Shown: positions 1 to 7,440, counted from the first letter of the stretch. The stretch is DNA of 40,974 bases from Candidatus Woesearchaeota archaeon (GCA_018303205.1 JAGVYP010000068.1:1-40974); one strand, 5' to 3'. The notes: generated by a model from the letters alone, not told the origin. A program made the numbers and translations.

Positions 1-156
1 ACAATGTAACTACTTCTCATATATAATGATTTGTATACTACAGAATATATAATTTATCAGACGAGAACCAATTACTTATCGACTAAGCTTTCCACATACG
101 GAATACCAGAAGATTAATATATGCCTATTCTTGAAAAAACAAAATGAGGTGAAATC

Positions 157-519
157 ATGGAAGACCAATCCAACTTTATCATATTAACAGTTGTTGGGAT
201 AGTTGCTATTATAGCATTAGTAGTATTGGTCATACCTGGGAAAACTCAAGATTTAACAGGACGCACTACGGTTACATCTGTTGGTAATTTAGATCCACGA
301 TGGGGTCCAGGTTATCCACCTCAGCCAACGCATATTCCACGACTAACCCCATTTAATCCTGATCTTGTGTGTGGTGGACCATGTACACCAAAATTTCAAA
401 CCGGAGGTGCTTGCCCTGAGGAATGCCCAACTTGTGTCATGCCTTATTGGATTTATCCAGATGACGGGTCAGAAAGAAGAAGACCAAATCCTTTCAGACC
501 GGAAGGTAGATGTCAATAA
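157..519 (+). CDS. Small membrane-anchored, cysteine-rich exported protein
   Basis: The 120-residue product has a short polar N-terminus, one transmembrane segment at about residues 7-26, then a proline-rich exterior with six cysteines (spacing C-x3-C, then C-x3-C-x2-C, and one near the C-terminus), which could form disulfides outside the cell. A GAGGTGA ribosome binding site lies four bases before the ATG and decides the start. The N-terminus (SNFIILTVVGIVAI) is nearly the same as that of the dockerin-like protein encoded at 10172-11161, and the leader plus first codons recur at 520-562. I recognise no enzyme family. It is probably a cell-surface protein held by an uncleaved N-terminal anchor; that role is inferred. 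Confidence 0.7.
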   Translation: MEDQSNFIILTVVGIVAIIALVVLVIPGKTQDLTGRTTVTSVGNLDPRWGPGYPPQPTHIPRLTPFNPDLVCGGPCTPKFQTGGACPEECPTCVMPYWIYPDDGSERRRPNPFRPEGRCQ

Positions 520-532
520 CTGAGGTAAAATC

Positions 533-638
533 ATGGAAGAAAAATCAAACTTTATCATAATCAGTGAATATACTTTCTTCAATAGTGATACTTGCGATTG
601 TGGGAATGCTCTTTTTATTTTGGAGAAGTAACAAATAA
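533..638 (+). pseudogene. Frameshifted copy of the small SNFII-anchor protein
   Basis: A GAGGT ribosome binding site and an ATG at 533 start a copy of the preceding gene's N-terminus (MEEKSNFIII). The frame then runs into 21 unrelated residues and stops at 629-631. Shifting by one base near 561 gives a good transmembrane segment (SVNILSSIVILAIVGMLFLF, then WRSNK) ending at 636-638. The simplest reading is a single-base frameshift in a 35-residue one-helix membrane protein. A sequencing error in this AT-rich stretch is also possible. The 5' part matches the gene at 157 at DNA level, including the leader, so a tandem duplication is likely. Confidence 0.5.
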
Positions 639-808
639 TTTTTTATTGAATGTTCCTGGTTCTTTCTTTTTGTTCGTAGGTATAGTCATTTTTTGTTTTT
701 TAAAAAAAAATCCAAAGAAAAATTCAAAAAAGAGAACCAAAGATCCCAATTTTGTAATTACTCATTAGGGACTCCATCTTTATAAAGAAAGAACTTTTTA
801 AGTCCTCT

Positions 809-1810
809 ATGAAACGCACGAGTATTCTCTTAGGCATGCTAGGAACACTTCTCCTTACAGGAATTACAAGCACAAGCTTAGCACAACTACCCTTCTTAAC
901 TGAAATAACTCTGATAAGCATGGGATTAGTGATCATGCTTTTACTCAGCAAAGGAATCCTTCAAAAAAAACAAGAAAGCCTTGCTTGCAGCTTACTTTTT
1001 TTCAGCGTGATGCTTTTGAATACCCTCTTTCTGTATATCCTGAGCAAACAAGAACTTCTTTTTTTCACAACAATGTTTCTCAGCATCTTAGGAATTTTAT
1101 TTACCCTCTACAATATGAAGAATGATACACCCCTTTCTATTCCAGAAAAGAAAGAGCTCAAGAAAGAAGACAAAAAGGAAAAAACAGAAGAAACCATATA
1201 CCCTTTACAAATTGTAGATCTGCCCATTCTTAAATCTGAAGAAACACCACTTGAAAAACCTCTTCAACCCTTGGCAAGAACCTATGTTGTTACCATGCCT
1301 AAAGAAGAGAAAAAAATAAGACAAGCAAAGAAAAAAACGCGAAGAAAAACACAGAAGAAAAAAATAAGAAGAACCAAGAAAAAAGTTAAAAAAATACGCT
1401 ACCCACAATATGGCCTTACCAAAATAGAAGGCATAGCAAAGATACAAGCAGGAAAACTACGCAAAACAAAAGTACGCAATACTGCCCAGTTACTCAAAAA
1501 AGGAGCAACACCCCAAGGAAGAAAAGACCTTGCAAAGAAAAGCAGGATCAGCCCAAAACTGATTCTCAAATGGGTAAACATGTGTGATTTACTCCGCGTC
1601 AAAGGCATTGGAGAAGAATATTCAGAGTTACTCGAAAGGGCAGGAGTAGATACTGTTCCAGAAATAAAACAGAGAAATGCGGAAAAACTTTTGAAAAAAA
1701 TGGAAACCGTAAACAAAAAGAAAAACTTAGTAAGAACCTTGCCTTCTCTGAACAAAGTAAAAAGTTGGGTTAAACAAGCAAAAGGATTACCCAGAATAGT
1801 AATGTACTAA
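809..1810 (+). CDS. Membrane protein with C-terminal DUF4332 helix-hairpin-helix domain
   Basis: The 333-residue protein has three parts. Residues 1-101 hold about four hydrophobic segments (near 6-24, 31-50, 59-78 and 83-101). Residues about 105-198 are a charged linker with a very basic run of Lys and Arg at about 165-196. Residues about 200-333 match the DUF4332 family: GATPQGRKDLAKKSRIS, ILKWVNMCDLLRVKGIGEEY and the TYR-like ending are typical, with a helix-hairpin-helix (KGIGEEYSELLERAGV). DUF4332 is usually a soluble, possibly nucleic-acid-binding domain. Joined to a membrane part by a basic linker it could tether DNA or RNA to the membrane, which is inference. A TATA box (CTTTATAAAG, 778-787) puts transcription start at or near the ATG. 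Confidence 0.75.
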   Translation: MKRTSILLGMLGTLLLTGITSTSLAQLPFLTEITLISMGLVIMLLLSKGILQKKQESLACSLLFFSVMLLNTLFLYILSKQELLFFTTMFLSILGILFTLYNMKNDTPLSIPEKKELKKEDKKEKTEETIYPLQIVDLPILKSEETPLEKPLQPLARTYVVTMPKEEKKIRQAKKKTRRKTQKKKIRRTKKKVKKIRYPQYGLTKIEGIAKIQAGKLRKTKVRNTAQLLKKGATPQGRKDLAKKSRISPKLILKWVNMCDLLRVKGIGEEYSELLERAGVDTVPEIKQRNAEKLLKKMETVNKKKNLVRTLPSLNKVKSWVKQAKGLPRIVMY

Positions 1811-1811
1811 A

Positions 1812-2006
1812 TTACCTTACCTTAATAGCGTATTCGCCTTCTCTTTCAACATTGATCTTTTTTGCGATGCCTGAAAGAGTAGGATCAAGAACATAAATTC
1901 TGCCTTGCCAAGTAGAAGTAAAATCATTTTTGTTGAGATTTTTTTCTTTAATCTGTATCTCAGACATAATCTCCTTCGTATCCTTATGAGCTAATCTTTT
2001 TACCAT
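1812..2006 (-). CDS. spt4: Transcription elongation factor Spt4-like, without zinc-ribbon cysteines
   Basis: The 64-residue product has the C-terminal signature of archaeal Spt4 (RpoE2): STWQGRIYVLDP, IAKK and the ending EGEYAIKVR. Spt4 pairs with Spt5 NGN and helps RNA polymerase elongate. Family members normally carry two CxxC pairs in the N-terminal half; this protein has no cysteine at all, so the zinc site is gone although the length is normal. The frame is open upstream for several codons without another start, and a TATA element lies about 25 bases upstream (TATATA, 2028-2035), so the start looks right and the protein is not just cut short. It converges on the DUF4332 gene with one base between them. 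Confidence 0.75.
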   Translation of the reverse strand: MVKRLAHKDTKEIMSEIQIKEKNLNKNDFTSTWQGRIYVLDPTLSGIAKKINVEREGEYAIKVR

Positions 2007-2096
2007 ACTCAGCAGAGCAAAGACTGAGTATATAAAGCTTGTGCTGGTTTTCGTACTCTGTTCCTAAACTGATAAGGAAGAAGAAAGATATAAAAA

Positions 2097-2242
2097 TGTC
2101 AAAAATTTTCCACTAGTCACAGACTAGTGGCTGGAAGCCGATTGACTATTCATAGTGAAAAATTTTTGAGCATGCTCAAAAACCACTATTGATAATGGCA
2201 TGTCGCAACATGCCACCAATCTGTGATTGGTGGTTTTTGACA
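2097..2242. other. Cluster of perfect hairpins closed by an outer stem; candidate structured RNA
   Basis: Nine bases TGTCAAAAA at 2097-2105 pair exactly with TTTTTGACA at 2234-2242. Inside are: CCACTAGTC (2110-2118) with GACTAGTGG (2122-2130), loop ACA; ATAGTG (2152-2157) with CACTAT (2184-2189), enclosing the 20-base palindrome at 2163-2182; TGGCATGT (2196-2203) with ACATGCCA (2208-2215), loop CGCA; and CCACCAATC (2213-2221) with GATTGGTGG (2225-2233), loop TGT. The first and last hairpins have the same 9-bp/3-base design and complementary loops (ACA, TGT). There is no ORF here. It lies just upstream of the gene at 2277 and could be its leader, a separate RNA, or a set of protein-binding inverted repeats. 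Confidence 0.6.
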
Positions 2243-2276
2243 AGAGAAAAGAAAAAAAACAAGCTTGGTGAAAAAG

Positions 2277-2606
2277 ATGGATATGATTTATGTCAAAGAA
2301 AAAGAAATTACTCAAGAAGAATTTGAAGAATACAAAACTCAACTTGAAGAAGAACAAGAAATTCCTGATTACAATGAAAACATCGTTTTTGGCTATGTAC
2401 TTACCACAGAAGATTTTATTCTCGGAGGAGACGAACTCCCTTGCTGGCCAGTACTCCTCGACTTAGAACAACAAGAGATTTATGAGTTAAAAGGAGACAA
2501 TCCTGTTATGATCACACAAGAAAAACTTGATAGCTTTGAGCTCTATGCGTATGAAGATAGAGAAGAGGACGAAATACGCTGGTATGCAGGAGGAGACATA
2601 TCATAA
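2277..2606 (+). CDS. Small acidic protein of unknown function
   Basis: The product has about 109 residues, is strongly acidic, and has no transmembrane segment or motif I recognise. An N-terminal Glu-rich helix (EKEITQEEFEEYKTQLEEEQ) is followed by a probable alpha/beta part and an acidic end. In-frame TTG and GTG codons occur at 2265 and 2268, but GGTGA at 2267-2271 stands five bases before the ATG at 2277 and is the better ribosome binding site, so I take the ATG. The gene begins 35 bases after the hairpin cluster and ends 35 bases before tRNA-Thr. Confidence 0.6.
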   Translation: MDMIYVKEKEITQEEFEEYKTQLEEEQEIPDYNENIVFGYVLTTEDFILGGDELPCWPVLLDLEQQEIYELKGDNPVMITQEKLDSFELYAYEDREEDEIRWYAGGDIS

Positions 2607-2640
2607 TATTTATAAAGCAACCCCTGCCTTCCTTCTTTAT

Positions 2641-2725
2641 GCCCTCGTGGCTCAGTGGTAGAGCGTGTCCTTGGTATTCATTTACAAAAAGGACAAGGTC
2701 CCGAGTTCAATTCTCGGCGAGGGCT
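2641..2725 (+). tRNA. tRNA-Thr (anticodon GGT) with a 13-base intron
   Basis: The cloverleaf is complete. The acceptor pairs are GCCCTCG/CGAGGGC with T73 at 2725, a discriminator seen in archaeal tRNA-Thr. The D-arm is GCTC/GAGC with loop AGTGGTA, and the T-arm is CCGAG/CTCGG with loop TTCAATT. The anticodon stem TGTCC (2666-2670)/GGACA (2691-2695) encloses 20 bases instead of 7. Taking out 13 bases (2677-2689) after position 37, the usual archaeal site, leaves anticodon GGT at 2673-2675. CCA is not encoded. A TATA box (ATATTTATAAAGC, 2606-2618) lies at the expected distance upstream. Only three bases (GTA with TAC) clearly support the central helix of a bulge-helix-bulge, so the exact intron edges are uncertain. 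Confidence 0.88.
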
Positions 2726-2798
2726 TTGTGAGAAGAAAGTTCTGATTTTTGGATTTTTTATAAAAAAAATAATAAAAATAAAAGAAGAGACTGAAAGA

Positions 2799-3752
2799 TC
2801 ATATTCTTTGTAATGCTTGATCAACAGAAAGAGCAGACCACCCATTTCTTACCAAACTTTGCTTGATCTGTTCTTTGGTCCATCCTTGCGCGAGATATTG
2901 CTTTACATAAGGAAGTAATTGCTGCAGGACATTATTCTCTTGCACTTCCCTCCCTGATTTTGAAAGGAGCTCCTTAAATGTATAAGAAACCAGCTCCATT
3001 CTTTCGAGAGTATCACGATCTACCTGCTGTGCTTTGAGTAACTTGTCAGTAAAAGAAAAAAGAAAAAGAGAAACCAGAGGATGCAAAAAAACAAAGTTCA
3101 GCCAAAGAGTAACAATCAAGGACAATAAAAAAGGAGCATCGCCAAGAAAAGGAACGCTTCTTGCAAAAAAGTTATAGACGATAAAAAAAAGAATCAAGAG
3201 AATACACAAATTTAGAATTTTTAGATGGATAATCTTCTTCATAAGAACATGCTTTGCTTTAAAAAAAAGGATAAAAGCGTCACGCAAACCAACCCCACCA
3301 GGATATTGTACCGCGTACAACAAGAGAGGAAGATCAAGAGAAAGCAAACGAACTAAAAAAACTTGTCGCGCCTTGGTAATTTGTGTCAGAATCTTGAGAA
3401 TCATTTTCCGAGAAGTGAAAAAAGACTGCTTGGTAAAAACTGATTTCCACTTCTGCAAACCCTCATGCACCGGTAAAGAAGACAGCGTTTTTCCTTGCAA
3501 AAAATCTGCAAGAATAACAAGATGAGCACCTTCTAAAAGATAAAAAAAAGATTGATAAATGCCCCTCCAGAGAAAAAAAGAGATGATAAGACCTACCATA
3601 AAAATAAAAAGAGTAATAACGGTATCAGATCTCCTTGTAAACTGAAGAAAAAACCAGAGCACTAATAATAAGAGGAAACAGTACCCTGTGAAAACCATGC
3701 TTTTTAACAATAGGAAAGGCATCGTGTATGAAAAAACTTTCTTAAGCATCAT
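2799..3752 (-). CDS. Polytopic membrane protein of unknown function
   Basis: The 317-residue product has about five or six hydrophobic segments: two near residues 10-60, a cluster near 175-235, and weaker ones between. A soluble C-terminal helical region follows, ending in LAQGWTKEQIKQSLVRNGW and VDQALQRI. This ending resembles the short helical motif (G-W-x3-x-I-x3-L-x-x-x-G-W) found at the ends of many DPANN membrane proteins; that comparison is from memory. Two ATGs are adjacent at the start. A TATA-like ATTATAAAG lies about 20-30 bases upstream (3768-3781 region). No function is proposed. Confidence 0.65.
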   Translation of the reverse strand: MMLKKVFSYTMPFLLLKSMVFTGYCFLLLLVLWFFLQFTRRSDTVITLFIFMVGLIISFFLWRGIYQSFFYLLEGAHLVILADFLQGKTLSSLPVHEGLQKWKSVFTKQSFFTSRKMILKILTQITKARQVFLVRLLSLDLPLLLYAVQYPGGVGLRDAFILFFKAKHVLMKKIIHLKILNLCILLILFFIVYNFFARSVPFLGDAPFLLSLIVTLWLNFVFLHPLVSLFLFSFTDKLLKAQQVDRDTLERMELVSYTFKELLSKSGREVQENNVLQQLLPYVKQYLAQGWTKEQIKQSLVRNGWSALSVDQALQRI

Positions 3753-3897
3753 GTCATTTTTTTGTTCTTATACTTTATAATTCTTTCTTAGAAAGCTATA
3801 GTTAACAGAAAGTGAGGCACGATGAAACTGTTCTATTATTCTGTTATTTTATCTTTTTTATGAAAAAAAAACACAAACAAAAACAAGGTTTTTGAGC

Positions 3898-3930
3898 TTC
3901 GGAAACCTACGGTTTCCGAAACATTTAAAT
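3898..3930. promoter_or_regulatory. 10-bp hairpin/inverted repeat beside the TATA box of the AAA ATPase gene
   Basis: TTCGGAAACC (3898-3907) and GGTTTCCGAA (3911-3920) form a perfect inverted repeat with a 3-base centre, TAC. TTTAAAT (3924-3930) follows at once and lies about 25 bases before the ATG at 3954, the position of a TATA box for a leaderless transcript. Because the repeat is upstream of the TATA box it would not be in the mRNA, so it is more likely an operator or activator site at the BRE side than an RNA hairpin. Confidence 0.5.
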
Positions 3931-3953
3931 CACGAAAAAGAGTTTCCTACCTT

Positions 3954-5171
3954 ATGATCTTTTTTAAAAGAGAAGAAGAGCCTGAATTTAGTGAAGAAGA
4001 CCTCGAATTTCTTGGAAGATTTAATAAGTTTCTTTCCCGAGAAAACATGAAAAGACTTGAAGAGCTCAAATTGTCCCAAACGATCAGTTTTAGGGATGAA
4101 AAAATTGTTATGAAGCTCTTCGGAGTAAAGATTATTCCTCAAATCAAAACCCTAGACAAGGAAATGAAAGGATTTGTTGATGAATGTAATGCTCGTGTGA
4201 AAAGAGAGATTCAAAACATTCTTTTTGAACGTTTCGCAGAAGAAGCACATGAAAAAATACCAGACCTCATAGCACCTCATATTATAGGATACGAAGAGGT
4301 TAAAGGCGCATTAGCACTCCAGCTCTTTGCAAAAGAACCTGTGCACATTCTCTTATTAGGAGATCCCGGTACAGGAAAAACTGACTTGATAAGAGAAGCT
4401 ACTGAACTTGCTCCTCTAAGCACGTTTGGATTAGGCTCAGGAACCACAGGAGTAGGGCTTGTGGGAACCTATAAAGGATTTGAGTTTGTTCCAGGACTTC
4501 TTCCACAAGCTCATAACGGAATTTGTGCTCTTGACGAACTCAATTTACTCAAGGAAGAAAGCAGAGCTGGGCTCTATAATGCTATGGAAAAAGGATTTGT
4601 TACGTATGACAAAGCAGGAGTACATCAGCGCATGGAATCCCATGTCAGCATCGTAGCAACAGCTAATCCAAAAGGAGACAGCTTTGAAAGCAAGGACCTA
4701 AAAGAAATAAAAAAACAAGTTCCCTTTGATCCTGCCTTAATGACCAGGTTCCATGTGGTTTTTCTCATGAATAAACCTTCACAACTTCAATTTGAAAACA
4801 TAACAAAAGCAATAACCAGCAATGAAGGAGATGAAATAACCCCCGGAGATAAACAGTTTATACAACACTATATCACCCTTGCAAAAAAGAAGACAGTACA
4901 CTTTCCAAAAGAATATGAAACAGATGTCGTTACTTATATACAACAGCTCAAACAAAAAGAAAATATGCTGCTCACAGAAATAACTCCGCGCACAGTTGTG
5001 GGATTTATGAACATGGTAAAAGCTTCTGCACGCATGAATTTGCGCAGCAGAGTAGAAAAAGTGGACATTGATCGTGTAAAACTTATCTTTGAGCACGCTT
5101 TGCACATTCCTTTTGAAAATATCAAGTCTGAGAAAACACCTATTCGTAATGTACCAAGAGGATACCAATGA
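3954..5171 (+). CDS. MCM-like AAA+ ATPase without the MCM N-terminal domain
   Basis: The 405-residue product has a helical N-terminal region (1-100) and an AAA+ core of the MCM/MoxR branch. It shows IIGYEEVKGALALQLF before the P-loop, Walker A GDPGTGKT (136-143), GVGLVG, Walker B CALDELN (191-197), SRAGLYNAMEKGFVTYDKAG, sensor-1 ATANP, and an arginine finger in LMTRFHVVF (R265). The lid segment ITPRTVVGFMNMVKASARMNLR resembles the MCM C-terminal ITARQLE region. There is no OB-fold/zinc N-terminal domain as in the replicative MCM, and the length is about two thirds, so it is not the main helicase. Function is unknown beyond ATP-driven remodelling. A MoxR-type chaperone is the main alternative. 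Confidence 0.8.
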   Translation: MIFFKREEEPEFSEEDLEFLGRFNKFLSRENMKRLEELKLSQTISFRDEKIVMKLFGVKIIPQIKTLDKEMKGFVDECNARVKREIQNILFERFAEEAHEKIPDLIAPHIIGYEEVKGALALQLFAKEPVHILLLGDPGTGKTDLIREATELAPLSTFGLGSGTTGVGLVGTYKGFEFVPGLLPQAHNGICALDELNLLKEESRAGLYNAMEKGFVTYDKAGVHQRMESHVSIVATANPKGDSFESKDLKEIKKQVPFDPALMTRFHVVFLMNKPSQLQFENITKAITSNEGDEITPGDKQFIQHYITLAKKKTVHFPKEYETDVVTYIQQLKQKENMLLTEITPRTVVGFMNMVKASARMNLRSRVEKVDIDRVKLIFEHALHIPFENIKSEKTPIRNVPRGYQ

Positions 5172-5172
5172 T

Positions 5173-5237
5173 TATGGTTTTCTAAAAAACCATATGGTTC
5201 TAAAAAAAGCTATATGGTAACCAAAAGATTTATATAG
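5173..5237 (+). promoter_or_regulatory. Repeated palindromes upstream of the wHTH-MNT/HEPN operon
   Basis: TATGGTTTT (5173-5181) and AAAACCATA (5186-5194) form a 9-bp inverted repeat. AACCATATGGTT (5188-5199) is a perfect 12-bp palindrome, and TATATGGTAACC follows at about 5211-5222. The TATA box TTTATATAG (5229-5237) is 22-30 bases before the ATG at 5259, so the transcript is leaderless. Several copies of ATATGGT before a gene encoding a winged-helix protein look like an autoregulatory operator, which is inferred. Confidence 0.5.
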
Positions 5238-5258
5238 TTCTCTATATTACTATTTACT

Positions 5259-5870
5259 ATGGAGCAACAATTGAAAAAGAGAGAAATCCTGAAACTAGAG
5301 AAAGGATACTTGAGAGAGTTAGATGATGCTTATGCACAGGTGTTACACTGGTTTTTTTCTTTTCCCACAAGAGAAATAGGACTCAATGACCTCGCTGCAG
5401 AGACTAAACTTGCTAAAGTAACCGTAAGTGGTATTATCGATGATTTGGAAAAAGAAGGTTTTGTAAAGAAAAGAGTATATGGAAAAGCATGGAGTTTACG
5501 ATGTGATGTTACACACCCTTATAATTTTACATATAAAGTTTCTTTTAACTTACTTATGATTTATACTGCCTATCTCAAAGGATTAGCAAAACTCATTTTT
5601 AAGGAGGTAGGAAACGCAAAAGCTATTATACTTTTTGGAAGCTACAGAAAGGGAGATGACACTGAAGAAAGTGACATAGACTTGGCAGTTGAAGTAGATG
5701 ATCATAAAGACATGAGGATCATTGAATTGGGAGTGATACCGGAATTCGGATTTAGAGAAAATGTAAAAGTAAACTTGCATATCTTTTCTAGAAACAAAAT
5801 TGATTTAAACGTATTTGCTAATATAGCAAATGGTATTGTTTTAGAGGGATTTTTAGAGGTACACCCATGA
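5259..5870 (+). CDS. Winged-helix/MNT-type nucleotidyltransferase fusion (antitoxin-like)
   Basis: The 203-residue product has an N-terminal winged helix (about 20-85, recognition helix AKVTVSGIIDDLEKEGFVKK) and a C-terminal minimal nucleotidyltransferase domain with GS at 127-128, ten residues, then DID (139-141), the GSx10DxD motif of MntA. In known MntA/HepT pairs the nucleotidyltransferase AMPylates and silences the HEPN ribonuclease. The usual third acidic residue appears to be replaced: the strand reads VKVNLHIF with Asn. Its stop overlaps the start of the HEPN gene by four bases (ATGA), so the two are co-translated. The winged helix suggests that it also represses its own promoter. Confidence 0.8.
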   Translation: MEQQLKKREILKLEKGYLRELDDAYAQVLHWFFSFPTREIGLNDLAAETKLAKVTVSGIIDDLEKEGFVKKRVYGKAWSLRCDVTHPYNFTYKVSFNLLMIYTAYLKGLAKLIFKEVGNAKAIILFGSYRKGDDTEESDIDLAVEVDDHKDMRIIELGVIPEFGFRENVKVNLHIFSRNKIDLNVFANIANGIVLEGFLEVHP

Positions 5871-6301
5871 TCCGTCATAAAAGACCTGATCAGAAAAATG
5901 CGTTAAGTATTCTAGAAGCTGCTGAGAGTGAAATGAAGTTCACGTTAACTATAAAACCTAGTGAGCAAGCAGGATCAACGATTATAAGAAACATTTATGA
6001 ATGTTATAGGATGGTTGGCGATGCATTATTAGTTTCTAAAGGAATTGAATCAGACGACCATGTTACCCCTATAAAAGAGATTACTCAACTTAAAGTTCAA
6101 ACAACAAGACCATTACAAGTAATAGACAACCTTAGAAGATTGAGGCATAACATCAATTATTATGGATACAAACCAAAAATTGAGGAAGTAAAAGATACGA
6201 TTTCTATTGCGAAAGCTACCTTTGAACCTATCTTAAAAGAGATCAAGAAGGAAGTAACACAAAAAATTACTCTAGAAAAAGATAAAAATGAAGAAAAATA
6301 A
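5867..6301 (+). CDS. HEPN-domain protein, partner of the MNT protein
   Basis: The 144-residue product is all-helical, with the layout of HEPN proteins: a helix with RNIYECYRMVGDALL, then LRRLRHNINYYGY, and a long final helix. The arginine/histidine centre is RLRHNINYY rather than the canonical R-x4-H-x-Y of HepT toxins, with Tyr residues close to the His. It may be an active ribonuclease variant or a non-catalytic HEPN. It overlaps the upstream MNT gene by four bases and has no promoter of its own. The toxin role is inferred from this pairing. Confidence 0.68.
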   Translation: MIRHKRPDQKNALSILEAAESEMKFTLTIKPSEQAGSTIIRNIYECYRMVGDALLVSKGIESDDHVTPIKEITQLKVQTTRPLQVIDNLRRLRHNINYYGYKPKIEEVKDTISIAKATFEPILKEIKKEVTQKITLEKDKNEEK

Positions 6302-6375
6302 ATAACTCTCTTTTTCCCGCACTTGATTAACATTCTAAAATATGAAAAATAAAAAGTTAAAAAATAAAAAAGATC

Positions 6376-7440
6376 TTACAATGTTTCAATTCCTAGATCG
6401 TCATTTAATCTTACCGTTTGGAAAGAAGTCTTTTTATTGTCCCTCTTACCAAGAATCCAAGGACTATTTACACCTGTGATAATGGTCATAACGGTAAGCT
6501 TATTTTTCATGTCATCAGTAATTCTTGCTCCCCAGATGACATTAGCTTCAGGATCCATTTCTTCAGTAACTAATTCTCCAACCCTATTGATCGCATCCAA
6601 GGTTAAATCTGGTCCACCATGAATATGGATAATAGCACCTGTTGCTCCTTTGTATTCAATATCCAAGAGTGGATTTGCGAGAGCTCCTTTGACAGCTTCT
6701 TCTACTTTGTTATTCGTATCAGAGGCACCAATACCAATAGCAGCTACACCACCATTGGTCATGATAGCTCTAACGTCTGCAAAGTCAAGATTAACTAAGC
6801 TTGGGATTGCAATGGTTTCCACAATACCTTTGATCATGGTTGAAACAAGTTCATTAGCGACAGCAAAAGCTTGTTGTACGGGAAGATTTCCGGCAATTTG
6901 CACAAGCCTATTGTTATCAACGACAATAACGGTATCAGAAACTTCTCTCAATAATTGTAAACCATGTTCTGCTTTGTCTATTCTCGCTCTTTCAATATTA
7001 AAAGGCATTGTTACTGTTCCAATGACAATTGCTCCTGTTTCTTTTGCAGCATGTGCAACAACATGGGCAGCTCCTGTTCCTGTTCCTCCACCCATACCTG
7101 CGCAAATAAAGACCATGTCTGAGTTTTTGAGGGATTGTTTAATCTCATTAATGGATTCTTGTGCAGCTTCAGTTCCTTTGGTTGGAAAACCACCACAGCC
7201 TAAACCGCGAGTAAGGTCTTTTCCGATAAGGAACTTACGATCTGCTTCAGTAAAGTCAAGATGCTGTAAGTCAGTATTACATGCAATAATCTCTGCTCCC
7301 TTGATTCCTTTTTTATAGAGCCAGGAAACCATGTTGTTTCCAGCACCGCCAACACCGACTACTTTGATGTTAGCTTTTCCTACATTAGAAGAATATTCTT
7401 GTTGTGGTTGTTTGACCGCGTTTTGTACAATGAAATCCAT
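6376..7440 (-). CDS. ftsZ: Cell division GTPase FtsZ
   Basis: The 354-residue product is a full-length archaeal FtsZ. It shows KVVGVGGAGNNMV, the tubulin/FtsZ signature GGGTGTGAAH, the T5/T6 loop region (PFNIERARIDKAEHGL), the NLDFADVRAIM catalytic T7 loop, and the C-terminal tail motif DDLGIETL, which may bind a membrane anchor. It polymerises with GTP to form the division ring. The ATG is preceded by a strong ribosome binding site (AGGAGGAAGG, three bases away) and a leader of 100-150 bases with a stem-loop. Whether it is FtsZ1 or FtsZ2 cannot be settled by eye, and no second ftsZ is present here. Confidence 0.97.
   Translation of the reverse strand: MDFIVQNAVKQPQQEYSSNVGKANIKVVGVGGAGNNMVSWLYKKGIKGAEIIACNTDLQHLDFTEADRKFLIGKDLTRGLGCGGFPTKGTEAAQESINEIKQSLKNSDMVFICAGMGGGTGTGAAHVVAHAAKETGAIVIGTVTMPFNIERARIDKAEHGLQLLREVSDTVIVVDNNRLVQIAGNLPVQQAFAVANELVSTMIKGIVETIAIPSLVNLDFADVRAIMTNGGVAAIGIGASDTNNKVEEAVKGALANPLLDIEYKGATGAIIHIHGGPDLTLDAINRVGELVTEEMDPEANVIWGARITDDMKNKLTVMTIITGVNSPWILGKRDNKKTSFQTVRLNDDLGIETL

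Noticed and set aside
6650-7318. 222-codon open frame opposite ftsZ
   Set aside because: It is the antisense shadow of a strongly conserved gene, with no ribosome binding site and low-complexity composition.
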